Assembly (NCBI GenBank): GCA_963921935.1
Contig: OY998177.1
Coordinates: forward strand, 12,933,280 to 12,997,279
Origin: Galeruca laticollis
Taxonomy: Eukaryota > Arthropoda > Insecta > Coleoptera > Chrysomelidae
Direction: 5' to 3'
DNA: 64,000 nt
Shown here: one piece after another, positions 39,042-50,557 of the stretch
How the letters are laid out: the number at the start of each line of letters is the position of its first letter
Position numbering within the stretch: the stretch's first letter is position 1
Position numbers and translations under genes: made by a program
Notes under the pieces: model-generated
What the model saw: the letters and a program-made list of their open reading frames with translations, nothing else
What the model was told of the DNA's origin: nothing
The model's database searches: none

Positions 39042-42000
39042 TCAAGGAGTGAAGAATGCCCTTGCTTGTGGCTCAGGATGGACTGTTTCATCTTCTACCT
39101 CTTCTATGGAAGCTTCTGTGGTTAATTCATAAAGTTTTCTAATTTTTGTTGCGACGTAGATACATATTGAAATGGCTATTATAATATACGCCATTATATT
39201 CCAGGGTGAAACTGGGTTTACGTTGAGATGTTTCAAGACCATTGGTTTTATTTGTTTTTGTTTTTCTTGAAGTGAATGGATGTCATCTAGTGGTATATTT
39301 TCTAAATGTATTTTCTTGAATAATTTATGGTAAGTTCAGGCAGCAATAGAGGTTGACCTTTCGTTATAAATTTTTCATTAATAAAATTCTCGTGTTCTAA
39401 AATAAATTCACATTTATATGGTACATTGATGAGAAAATTCCCTTTTAGGAATGTGAAATCATGTCTTCCATATCGTGTTTCTATCTTGGTTCGATCAATA
39501 AAAATAGCAATGTAGTGAGCGTCATCAATTTGTTAAACTAAATTTCTTGAAATTTTGATTGGGGTTCTTTGGCAACTCTTGGGTTTGGGATGCTGTAACT
39601 GTAGTAATTCGAATACGCAATCTTCGCTCTCCACTCCCCTGGACATTCTTTCATCTGGACAGTAGTGGCTGGTTTCTAGCTTGATGCAGGGTTGTTGGAT
39701 GTATTGGTAGAAATCGTCATTCATTATCAGATAGGTATAACGAGGGATAATCGTAGTAGAATTTGGGGTAGGTATGGAATAAAGGTGATAATAAGAATAT
39801 ATTATACTGGATAGAATTGGGTGAGAGAATATTCAAAAAGTTTAAACACTATGAATTATTAATTTTAGTTTAGTTGAGTTGATACTTAGTTTTTGTTTGC
39901 CCGGTATATTGTAATATTTAAAATTTATTTGTAAAATAATTATTCCTTCGCATGAGAAACTCTCTGATCTCAGAGTAGGGTTCAGATGTAGAAAAAAACA
40001 AAATAATTTTCAAATTTCTAATATGAGCGCCGAAATTCAAATAATATTCCTATCTTTCAATAAAAATTTTGTTAATCAAAATATACTTGCTTTATCATTA
40101 TTTCCAAATAAACTCTAAAGACGGTCCTGTGTTTAATGTTGAACTTCTCCACGATTCATAGATGTCAGTTTAAAACTACCAACTGTTTAAACTAGATGGA
40201 GCAATCACCATAGAGAAATGAAAAATCACAAGAAAATAATTTCACAATGTTCTTCAAATAGAAAAACGTTATTTAATGCTGTAGAAACAAATACATTATT
40301 CTTTTACAGGACATAAATTAGTGAAAACCTATTATCTATTATGATCATTCATTCAAATAAAGTCATCCACTCGAATGAAGTACAATTTCTATATATAATT
40401 CAAAATAGGCAACTTTTAACACAAATCTTATAACATAGAATCCGTTATATAAACGTCTATGATAAAAAGATGGCGGAAGATGAAACTTATAAGTGTCTGT
40501 TTAATATCAAAGTTCAATTCTTTGCACTAAATGGGTAAGTTCACTCTACCTTCTTTATATATAATTAAATAGTTTTAAATACCTTTTTTCACTATATAGT
40601 TCAATTAATTCACATCAATAAATGGTTCTTATTTTGTTTTAGGTTACCTCTTGGAAAGTACCATACCATTTGTCCAGCTTGCATAATATCCAGAAACGGT
40701 GCTACATTTCGTCCACATTAATACATCTTAATCAAATCACATAATACAAAGCTTTCTAAAAGGTATGGTGGAGACACCGTTCCACCATACAATATTTTAC
40801 TTAATTACATCTATAAGTTTTATGGTTAGTATTGAAATATAATTACCAATTTTCCTCTTATAATGTGTACTTCTGCTTGCCTAAATATATTACTGACTAG
40901 CTTTCAAGTATAATGTATTCCTTTCACTAATTTTTAATGCCAAATTGTTGTTTTTTCAAAAGTTTAAAAATTTTTCTCAATAAATTTTGCTTCTTAAAAA
41001 TTTCTACCTAAAAAGAAAAGTACCTAGTCAATAGACTGTATAATCAACAAACTGTTCCCATTCAATTTTTTTATTATTAGCAACCTACTTGTCGCTGATA
41101 AAAGTATCTTAAATGCATTCCACCAATCAAAATTGGTTATCAAAATTCTCATTTGAAAGATTTCATTTCAAATAGTGGATTGTCCATCCATCAATTTAAA
41201 ACATTCTGTTTTGAGCCTCTTAAACGATTATAACCCATATATTTCTCCCTTAAATTGTATTTCAATAAATTTACTAAATGACAGTTCTTATTTTCTAAAG
41301 TATTTATTCAGAATGTCAAATCGTTCAACAAATGTCATATTCCATAGAATTAATTGTTTTCATTTTACTTCCTACATTCACATATTTTAAATACTTATAT
41401 AATCTTATTGAAAACTTCCTTCAAACCCTAATATTCACTTCTTTAAAACAAACCACAATATTAATTACTTTGACAATAAGAACAATGGGTTATTATTTTC
41501 ATTCATATGTAACAAACGTTCTAAAATTCTCTCTTTTAAATATGGAAGTTGTTTCTATGTCACCTATATTCTTATAAAGCTTATTTGAATTATTCTCTAT
41601 AATCATACAGTTAGATCCTTTATATGCTTTCTCTATTGAATAGTAAATAATACAGATTGTCTCCTTTCTAGATCATTTAAAAAAAAATTCAAATTCCAAA
41701 AATTTTAATTACTTGAAGTATGTAGTCTATTATTTCATAATTCTGTATACAGGGTGTTGCAGGTTTCACTCTATGTTAATATATCAGGTAATACTAATCT
41801 TTGTGCCTGAGTAATATGATTCTACATCTAATACTCCATAATATTTATAAGTGTCATTTTCTCAATTTTGGAAAAGTATTTCATCTACTGTATGAAATTT
41901 TGAAACTGTATATACCATTGATTCCATTTCTTCAATTCAAATTATACTTGTATGAAGTATACCAAGGCGTGCAAATGCTATAGCATTTTCTATTTCCCCT

Positions 42001-42659
42001 AATATTTGTAAAATTATATTTATATTCAGATTTAACTGATCTAAAATATTTCGCGTTTGTAAATAATCATCAAATTCAAAAATAAACGTATTAAGCGAAT
42101 TTCTGATTTTTTCTATTCCTGAAAAAATTATATCCTGATTATGTTTTATTAAGTTCATTGTTCCATTGACGTTTTGAATTATATCACTTGTAAGTGGGAT
42201 TTGCTGATTTAGATTGTTTACAATTTCCTGTTGCGAATTTTGTAGTGTTGAAATCGCTTCATCATATCGTAATGCATCATCAGCGTCTAAGTTTCCGGAA
42301 ATGACTTTTATTACATTGCAAAGTCCGTTGAAAAGACCTCGTTTGACCCTTAATTTATTTTCTGCACTATTTAATTGACAAGAAACACCTTTAATAAAAT
42401 TTTCTCATTCTATATGATATCGATAACTAAGGCCAATTTGAATAGCCTCTGTTACATTTTTGAAAGCTAATTTTAAAATTTGAATTTCATTTCTAATTGG
42501 TAAAAGATCATAATAATGAAGAAATGTATGAATACTAGATTTAACTTTAGCGGTACCTAATAAATAAGGAAGTATTCCAGGATTATTGTTCAGGTTCATC
42601 ATTTGAATTTCCTGGGGTTTTACTGGTTGTAGGACCAGGATCATAAGGATTAGTGGCAT
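39042..42659 (-). pseudogene. env: Env-like glycoprotein of element III, split by a 2.1 kb insertion
   Basis: The ATG at 42659 follows a TTTTACAG acceptor by one base and opens a hydrophobic MPLILMILVLQPV, a probable signal peptide. A furin-like RVKR precedes GLFNGLCNVIKVISGNLD, the conserved fusion-subunit start, and a coiled-coil region runs on to about 41937. The frame resumes near 39830 with YYHLYSIPTPNS, Cys-bearing ectodomain segments (PCIKLETSHYCPDERM, CVFELLQL), and the transmembrane helix NIMAYIIIAISICIYVATKI with a cytoplasmic tail ending at 39042. A stop after SYRYHIE and other shifts occur. The start overlaps the end of pol in another frame. Confidence 0.75.
39835..41935. other. 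~2.1 kb unidentified insertion within env of element III
   Basis: It interrupts env homology on both sides. It is AT-rich with only short frames. On the plus strand 40471-40718 could be a small two-exon gene: ATG at 40471, donor GG|GTAAGT at 40533, acceptor GTTTTAG at 40643, ending ICPACIISRNGATFRPH and TAA. A TACAGGGTGT motif at 41755 resembles a mariner-type terminus. No clear TIR or target duplication was found. Confidence 0.45.
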
Positions 42660-45600
42660 CCTGTAAAAGTTTTGTCGTGTTAGTTTTTGGTCGTCTTAAA
42701 TTTCGTTTGTGTAAAATTGCATTTCTCGTTGTTGTTACCGTAGTGTTTTTATCTTCTTTGATTTTATCTTTATCAAATTTTGGATTCAATTTATTTCTAA
42801 TAAGTGTTGTATTTTTCGATAAACGTCTGTATCCGATTCGTACTCTAAAGGTTTTTGCCTGTCTTTATTATGATAATTTATTGTTTTTTCTTTTTCTGTT
42901 ATAAGTCGTTCATTCAGTTTTTTATAAAGTTCTACGGCTGTCTCGCGATGTTCGTGTATATAATTATTAATTAATTTTTTGTCATTATCTATATCGAAAA
43001 TTTCTTCCGAATCGAAATGTCCATTTATAATATCCATAGGTTTCTGTTTAGTTACAGAGTGAATTGAATTATTGTAACCTAAAATTGCATAAGGCATATC
43101 CATTAATATATTAATTTTATCTTTATTTTTTGCTCTAATAACTCTTAAATGTTCGATTATTGTGGAATGAAAACGTTCTATAGCACCTTTCGATTGAGAA
43201 CTGTTGGAAGAAACATAATGACTTTTAATTTTATGCACATCAAAAAATTCTTGTAACAAAGCATTTTTGAGTTCTTTACCATTATCCATAATTACTAATG
43301 TCGGATTACCATGATGAGTCATAAAAATTAATAATGCTTTAATAATTTCTAGTCCTGTTAAAGACATGATTGGATAAGCTTGCCCATATTTAGAAAAACT
43401 GTCTATTAATGTTAAAAAAGTTTGATTTTGTGCTAAAAAATAATCAATATAAATAATTTCAAACGGTTTGGATGCCGTCGGAGTGATCATTAATTTTTAT
43501 CTAGGAGGATTACGATCATATACATCAGTTTGACATATTTCACATTTGTTAATAAAATCTGTTACATCATTTTCTATACTAGTTCTTTTTATTCTTGTCT
43601 CTGTCTCAGTTATGCTACGGTGATTAGTTCCACCTTCATGAGTGTGTCGAATAATCTCATGCTGTTCGTCTTTTTCATTTATATCTGTCAATTTTAACTT
43701 ACAATGTATTAACTTATAAGCCGAATTTTTGAACGTTTCTCTTAATATCTCTAACATACGTGATATGGGTCCTTCTTTCAATAAATATATACCATAAGTG
43801 TATTTTGGATCTACATAGTTTTTAAATAAATTTATAATGTCTTGTTGTAAATTATTTAATGCAATTTGAACATGTAATCGTTTTTTTGATTTGAAAATTT
43901 GTTCTATTTTAGGTTTAGCTGCCGAATGTAAAACAAAATCAATTATGATTTGGTGGTCATAAGAATTTACACATTTTTCCATAATTGTCATTCCTAAAAT
44001 TGGCTCTTCTCTACTGGTATGAACAGTGAGATCGTCTGTTCCTTCCCTGTCGTCATTATTATCATCCAAGTTTACTATTAAAGACTCATTTTCATCATTA
44101 TCTCGTGGATCTTCTGAAAGAGCTTTATTAAAATTTCCCATATATTCAAATATTTCTTTGGAATTGATTTCTACCCTTGAAAGAGCATCAGCATTACTGT
44201 TTGCTACTCCACGTTTATATTCAATCTCATAATCGAATTCCTCCAGCTTGAGGCGCCACCTCACTAACCTAGAGTTTGGCTCCTTCAAATTCATAAGCCA
44301 CTTCTATGGTTTATGATCAGTAATAATTTTAAACTGTCTACCATATAAGTAGGGTCTAAAATACTTTGTAGCCCCCACAATAGCTAACAATTCTTTTTCT
44401 ATTGTACTATAATTTTGTTCTGACTCATTAAGAGTCCTAGAAGCATAAGACACGGATCTATCTCTCCCAACTGTGCCCTGCGATAATATTGCACCCAGAG
44501 CAATATTACTAGCATCTGTGGTTAAAATGAAATCCTTATTAAAATCCGGATACTGTAAAATTGGTTCGTTTTCTAAAAGATTTTTACAAGTTTCAAAGCA
44601 ACATTTAAATTCAGCATCATGTATAATTTTTGCATCCTTTTTTAAACATTTAGTAAGAGGTTTAGTAATTTTTGCGAAATCTTTAATACATTTTCTATAA
44701 TATCCAATCAAACCTAAAAATGATTTTATTTCTCTGGTAGTCTTTGGAATTGGATAATTTTTTATAGCTGAAATTTTATCCGGGTTGGGTTTAACTCCTT
44801 CCGGTGTTACTATATGACCTAAATAAGCAACTTCTTTTTTCAAAAATTCACACTTATCTAATTGTAATTTAAAATTTGTTTCTCTTAATCGTTTAAAAAC
44901 TTTATCAAGATTAGTTACGTGCTCCTGTAATGAAGTCGAAAATATTATTATGTCATCGAGATACACTAAACAAATTTCGTTCTTCAATTCTCTGAGAATA
45001 TTATCCATAACCCTTTGGAAAGTTGCGGGTGAATTTTTTAAACCCATTGGCATGCGACAATATTCGTAATGACCGTTTTCAACTCTAAAAGCTGTTTTTG
45101 GTATATCTTCGGGACTCATCTCTATTTGATGAAATCCGCTAGCTAAATCTAAAGTACTGAAATAATTACATTTACCTAGTTTATCCATTACGTCACTTAT
45201 TAGAGGAATAGGGTATCTATCATCTACAGTTTTTTCATTTAACTTACGAAAATCTACTACAATTCTATACCTTTTCTTCCCTGACGCATCTGGTTTTTTT
45301 GGGACAACCCAAATATTCGAAGCCAGGCACTTGTACTTGGCCTTATAATACCTTGATCTAACATAGATTCAATTTGACGTTGAATTTCTTGTTTATGTGC
45401 AAAAGAGTATCTATACGATTTTGAATAAATTGGAAGTTCGTCTTTAGTTTTTATACTATGTTTAATTTGATCAGTGAAAGTTAAAGGTTCTCCTTCTCTA
45501 TAAAATATATCATTATATTTACGGCAAAGTTTCAAAATATGTTTTCTTTCTTCCGAATTAGAATGATCGGTTCTTAAAAGTGCTTCAATGTCAGGTTTCT

Positions 45601-46245
45601 CAGTGTAACCACTGTCTCTAACATCTGCGTGAAATAACTCATAACAATTTTTATCAAAAGCAGCTGATTTTATAGGTTCTCTTAAATTAAAAATAATGTC
45701 TTCGCTCGTTTTATTAAAAATTTCTACAATTGTATATCCGTTTTTTGCAGTTGTAAGAATAGAAGGAATTTCGCAATTTTTTATATTTTGCTTTGGTATT
45801 AAAATATCACCATTATATGTAGATACAGGAATATTAACTAGAATTCTACTATATGGTTCTATTTTTGTCTTAAAGCTACAGTTACGGTTACTTGAAAAAT
45901 AATTTATAGGTATAGAAGCAAATGGAGTGTCTATACTCGATTTTTCAAAATCAACTTTGGCGTTAAGTAATTTTAAATCATCTGACCCAATCAAACCATC
46001 AAAATATTCATGAAAATCAAATAAATGAAATTTTATATTACCACTTTGTTTAAACTCTGAAAATAAAGGTATTTTAGCACAGTGTTGATGAGTTGACGAC
46101 TGATACACTGCTGTAACAGTAAAAGGTTCCAAGAAAATTTTTTCTTTATAATATTTTTCCGCAATTTCTGGTCGTTAAAATGATTTTGTAGCACCAGTAT
46201 CTAATAATAATTTTAGAGGAGGATTTGAAATTTTAAGATAAGGTA
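42583..46245 (-). pseudogene. pol: Pol of element III (protease, RT, RNase H, integrase), lightly damaged
   Basis: Protease LKLLLDTGATKSF near 46190 is followed by a TAA. The open frame 46132-45257 runs into the RT N-terminus, with a frameshift near 45330. RT continues through LGKCNYFSTLDLASGFHQI, RMPMGLKNSPATFQR and the active site ICLVYLDDIIIFS. The RNase H part shows LTTDASNIALGAILSQG and LLAIVGATKYFRPYLYG; a TAG follows ITDHKP, then WRLKLEEFDYEIEYKRG and NADALSRV. The integrase HHCC domain (HTHEGGTNHRS ... CEICQTD) ends at a TAA after DRNPPR. The core has IIYIDYFLAQNQTF, LVIMDNGKELKN and SQSKGAIERFHST. The C-terminus ends NSNDEPEQ at 42583. It is the best-preserved RT in the window. Confidence 0.85.
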
Positions 46246-46335
46246 ATTCTGGTTTATTTGTAGAAATATTTAATTCAATTATATCATTTCGTCCATTCCG
46301 TGAACCAATTGAAAATTTAAATTTTCTGAATAATT

Positions 46336-47415
46336 TTAATCTACTTCGTCACTATAATATTCGTAATTTTGATTAGAAGAATGAGCTATTTCGCTTTCAT
46401 CCCTAGTATTATCTGAAGTATCACTATCAAATATTTCTTCGGCAATATAATTTGGTTTTTGGTTACGGTTATGATTATGGTTTTGATATCTGAAATGATT
46501 TGAAGTTTGTCTAGTCGAAGTACTCATAGGGGTAGGGAGATTTGGTTTGTATTGCGGGTTTGGTTTCCATACATTCTGGGGGTTTCTAAAAACTTGATTA
46601 TTATTTGGATATTTAGGAGAATGAGGAGGATTTGTATGCTGTTGTATTTTAATGGGTCCTCTGGGAAATTGTCGGGACTTTGAGGGTTGTTGATATGATG
46701 GGTTTCTTACAGGAGGTTGGTCAGGATACTGCCAATAATTTTGTCTATAATTTTGAGGCATTGAATTATGATACTTCGAATTATTATTAGATTTCCTCAC
46801 ACTATTATTAGAATTTGTGTTATTAGAAAAATGTTGGCCTCTCTGAATATCATTAATATTATCTTCCTCTCTTATAAATTGTATAGCTTGTTCTAGACTA
46901 TTAGGTCTCATAGCTCAAATTATAGGACCTAGCGGTTCCTTTAAACCTGCGAGAAACGTTTTTGAACTTTGTTTAATGAAGAATGATCTTTTTGAGTCCC
47001 TTTCAGGTCCTTGACTATGTAAATCAATATAATTACAAATAGTGTTAAGTAACTGCAAAATTCTCTCGTGAAATTGATAAGTAGTTTCATTGGTTTTTTG
47101 TCTCATATTCACTAAGTCCTGATTTAAACCATTTTCATCTCTTTGATCTCCAAAGTTTGAAAAGAATGTGTTTTTTGTATCTGTCCAATTACTATTTGAA
47201 CCACTTATAGCCACCGCTCCTTCCGCTCTACCTTCTAATTTATTGAGAATGCCATTTAACAAAAGAATATTTTGGAAATTATGTAAATTTTCTCTATCAA
47301 AATAATGAGTTAGAATAGATTCGGTAACACTTATAAATCTATGTAACTTAGTTGCATTTCCATCAAAATTTGGAATAATAGACAAAGTTTTAATATCTAA
47401 AGTTGGCACCGTCAT
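46336..47415 (-). pseudogene. gag: Gag of element III
   Basis: The ATG at 47415 starts MTVPTLDIKTLSIIPNFDGN. The capsid region includes LLNGILNKLEGRAEGAV and FSNFGDQRDENGLNQDL, parallel to copies A/B. A single TGA at 46912 (after GPII, before AMRPNSLEQAIQFI) divides it. The nucleocapsid is Asn/Pro/Gln-rich and basic, without a CCHC box, and the frame ends at TAA after YYSDEVD. Pol lies in another frame shortly downstream, consistent with ribosomal frameshifting. Confidence 0.8.
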
Positions 47416-47652
47416 ATTGATTGTTAAATTGCTTAAACTATTAATTATATTATTATCTATGAAGTTTGAATTTGAAATAAAATTATCGAAGTTATCGAAC
47501 TCTTCAGAGCTATCGATTTCACTTAAGGATTCTATAGGTGAAGAGGAGTCTGACCCTGGCTTCCACGATGGATTCCACTGGAACTGGTCTGGATTCGATT
47601 TTCGTCAAAGAGTTGACACTCACGGATTGTCCACGATGGATTTCCCACGAAT

Positions 47653-47670
47653 ATCCTACTGACTGCGCCA
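47653..47670 (-). other. Primer-binding site of element III
   Basis: TGGCGCAGTCAGTAGGAT lies two bases inside the 5' LTR, identical to the PBS of copy A. This indicates the same primer tRNA class. Confidence 0.75.
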
Positions 47671-47671
47671 C

Positions 47672-47949
47672 AAGTCTCCGTATCGAGAACTTATTTTTAA
47701 AAAACAATTTTATTACTTTATTACAACTACTTTCAAAAACTAATTACACAATATTATTTTATTGGATTGATCTTTATTATTTAAAAGTTGACATCAGACT
47801 GGCTATGTAAAATGAATTTATTAACTAGCAAAACTATCTATATCAGCAATGAAAATATGTACAATAATAACTCAACAATAAACAAATAATAAAGTCCGCT
47901 GTCAGCATCTACAGTGTTGAACCATATACGGGGTTACCAAATATAACAC
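47672..47949 (-). repeat. 5' LTR of element III
   Basis: It is 278 bp and differs from the 3' LTR (38740-39016) at only a few positions, pointing to a fairly recent insertion. Confidence 0.87.
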
Positions 47950-48036
47950 TCGGCTTTTCGGTGATTCACATCAGCTCAATGTTCACCCCTGTCTGATGTC
48001 CCCTGTGACTGGAGTTCTTGAGTTGCAGAAGTCTTG

Positions 48037-49545
48037 GGGTGCTTATACGGACTGCGTACGTGCTCTAGCTCGCCACACATCCGGTATTTGATCTTCTGCG
48101 GCTTCTTGTCTGCCATACCTTTCAACAAGTTGATGATCTGGTCAAGTTTGTCATCGTCATCTTCTTCCTACCTTTGTTGTACCGCGAGCCCTTCGTGGCT
48201 GCTTTGCATTTAAGAGGTTATTGGTTTGCAGGAGTCGTAAAACGCTTACACGAACTGCGTGCATGCTCTAGGTCACTAGAATTACAACACCTGATTTTCT
48301 TCGGATTCTTGTCTACCATACCTTTCAACAAGTTGACGATCTGGTCAAGTCTGTCATCGTCACCTCCTTCCTGTATGATCCTACCTTTTTTGTATCCCGA
48401 AGTCATCGTGGCTGCTTTATATTCAAGAGCAGCAGTCAATGCATCGACCAATGTTTTAGGATGGGCTAATCTAAGCGTCTTCTCCATATCGTGGTCACAT
48501 AAGCCGTCAATATAGGTCTGGATGCATAAACATTCCATCATGTTATCTGTTGCTGATGGATAAGAAAATCGAACTAGTCGAGCAATATCCAGTTCATACT
48601 CTTGAAAGTTTTCGTCACGTTTCCGCCTTCGGTTCTTCAGCTGGAATATGTACAAATGTTCTAAATGCTCGTGACCGTATCGCATGTCCAGCTTCCTTTT
48701 CAGCTGCTCAAAGTCATCCGTTCCTTCAAGAGGTATCGTCTGAAGTACATCTAAGGCATGTCCCCGAAGCGCGATGGTTAAGTTCACTGCCTTCTCCTCA
48801 TCGGACCAATTATTCACTCTAGCGGGTCCTTCAAACTGTTTTACGTAATTGGTCCATGACGTCTTTCCGTCGAACGCTGGAGCCTTGACTCGGGCAAAAC
48901 TGTCAATGTCTTCTAACTTAGGATGTGTTTCTGTCTCGCAAGGTTTCGTTTGCTCGGTCTTCTTTTCTTCCTCTGACATGTCTTGAGATCTTATATCTGT
49001 CATCTTTCTGTCAACTCCCTGATTTTCTCGTCCATCGTTGACACCTTATTATCAATCTTCTCGTCCATCGTTGTAATCGTTTTCTCGATTTTCTCGTTCA
49101 TCATTGACATTTTATTCTCGATTTCAGATTTTAGAGACGAAATTCCATTTTCTACGTCAGCGGCAATGTCGTTTTTCATTAATAGGATATCGACAGATAT
49201 ATCGTTCTTCATAGCAGAAATCTTCTCGTCCATATTAGCAGAAATGTCGTCCTTCATAGCAGAAATCTTCTCTTCCATGTTCTCTTCCAGGGCAGACATC
49301 TTCTCGTCCATGTTCTCTTCCATGTCAGAAATCGTCTCGTAAGCAGAAATATTAGCAGACATTGACGAGATTAAGGTGGAAGCCTCGTCATTGAGTAAAA
49401 CTGTTTCTGGATCAAAGCCGCCATTTTCCAGTGCCACTTTAAGTTTTTCTACTAATTCACTTTTCTTACCGGACGTTTCCAACTCACGACCTTCCAATTC
49501 TGCTCTTAACTCAGTCACTTTCAAGTCACATAGTCTCTTGACCAT
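48037..49545 (-). pseudogene. gag: Gag of element IV: SAP domain, coiled coil, capsid, duplicated zinc knuckle region
   Basis: The ATG at 49545 opens MVKRLCDLKVTELRAELEGR and ETSGKKSELVEKLKVAL, a SAP-type DNA/RNA-binding helix pair (about residues 6-40). A long coiled coil built of short repeats follows (EENMDEKMSALEENMEEKIS and similar). A 1-base shift at about 49003 leads into MTDIRSQDMSEEEKK and the capsid (VKAPAFDGKTSWTNYVKQFE, RKRDENFQEYELDIARLVRF). The zinc-knuckle segment survives as CCNSSDLEHARSSCK. A degenerate second copy of the last ~170 bases sits at 48037-48209. Element III follows directly. Confidence 0.75.
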
Positions 49546-49591
49546 TTTTACGTAGCAATTTATTTATATTATCCCTCATCTGACACCAATG

Positions 49592-50064
49592 TAATGTTTT
49601 TCATATTTAATTAAACGTTTTTATTACGGGTGGGATGAATTTATACACACACGTTATGTCTACTAACTTAATTTATTTATTCACCACACTATTCACTAAT
49701 TCATATTATGTACACAGTATATTCACTTACATTAATTTATATAAACACTTCACTACTTAGAGTATTTACTTGTTCGCTGTTTATATCACGAGATCACTTT
49801 ATAAACTGACTTTCTCTCGCTTGTCGGTTCTTTATATATTAGTGCCTTTTTCACTAGATTATCCTACATTGCAGCGTACACAAAAAATATTCACTCTGGC
49901 ATTTTCTAGATAAGACTGGTCACAAAGAAGCAATGTCTAGATAAGATAGTCACAATCGTAAACAGTTCCAATAAATCCCTGCGCCTCCGCCATAATTTTA
50001 ACTTTCATACACGGCTTAAACAGAGTCGGATTCAGGGACTATACCAGTGTGCTGTTTCGTAACA
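49592..50064 (-). repeat. 5' LTR of element IV
   Basis: It is 473 bp, TGTTACGAAACAGC to AAACATTACA on the minus strand. The PBS starts one base downstream at 49590. Confidence 0.85.
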
Positions 50065-50068
50065 ATAT

Positions 50069-50557
50069 GTGTACATATAAGTGAAGTATTCGAGATTCGA
50101 GTGGATCTACACGTTTCATATGTTTCGGAGTCCACAAAACCTATTTTTAAAAAATGTCGGTTCGTCAACACAATAACTCATAAACGCTACCGAATTTTTT
50201 AATGAAATTTTATGTCTAGGTTCTGAACGTAAAAACTGAGTCAAGTTTGTACATGAGCAAAATTTGATGTAGAGTTTTCCGGAAAATCCTATTTTCATAA
50301 ATGTTTCTCAATTTTCAACTCGAAATAATTTTTTTTACGAACAATTATCAAATTTATTGTAATCCTCATATCGAAAATCCCCCTATGCAAAATTTCAACG
50401 TAATCGGTAACAACAATTTTTTTTGGAATTGAAAAAAAAGTTCAACTTTGATGTTTTATAACTCGGTTTGCATTATCGATGGGGAGTTGCTATATTTTTT
50501 TATAATAGTATGAAAACTCCTATTTCGATTTTCGCAAATTTTAGTTTTCCCATTATA
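50069..50557. other. Non-coding stretch
   Basis: No gene, LTR or palindrome recognised. Several short A/T runs only. Confidence 0.4.

Larger units (their letters stand above)
38740..47949 (-). mobile_element. Errantivirus-like Ty3/gypsy element III (gag-pol-env)
   Basis: Minus-strand order: LTR (47949-47672), PBS, gag, protease-RT-RNase H-integrase, env, polypurine tract GGGCGGAGG, LTR (39016-38740). It is nested in element IV. It is a relative of copies A/B but keeps RT. Damage is limited to a handful of nonsense codons and frameshifts plus a ~2.1 kb insertion in env. Confidence 0.88.
36358..50064 (-). mobile_element. Ty3/gypsy element IV with SAP-Gag and integrase-macrodomain Pol
   Basis: TG...CA LTRs of ~474 bp lie at 36358-36832 and 49592-50064. 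ATAT sits directly outside both ends (36354-36357, 50065-50068). Minus-strand order: LTR, PBS TGGTGTCAGATGAGGGA (49590-49574), gag (49545-48037), inserted element III (47949-38740), the tail of RNase H, integrase, macrodomain, CCCH finger, polypurine tract, LTR. Protease and RT are missing where element III sits, and the flanks of III show no duplication there, so deletion accompanied or followed that insertion. Confidence 0.85.

Noticed and set aside
48983..49342. 119-codon plus-strand frame rich in Ser/Phe/Ile
   Set aside because: It mirrors the repetitive coiled-coil coding sequence of gag on the other strand.
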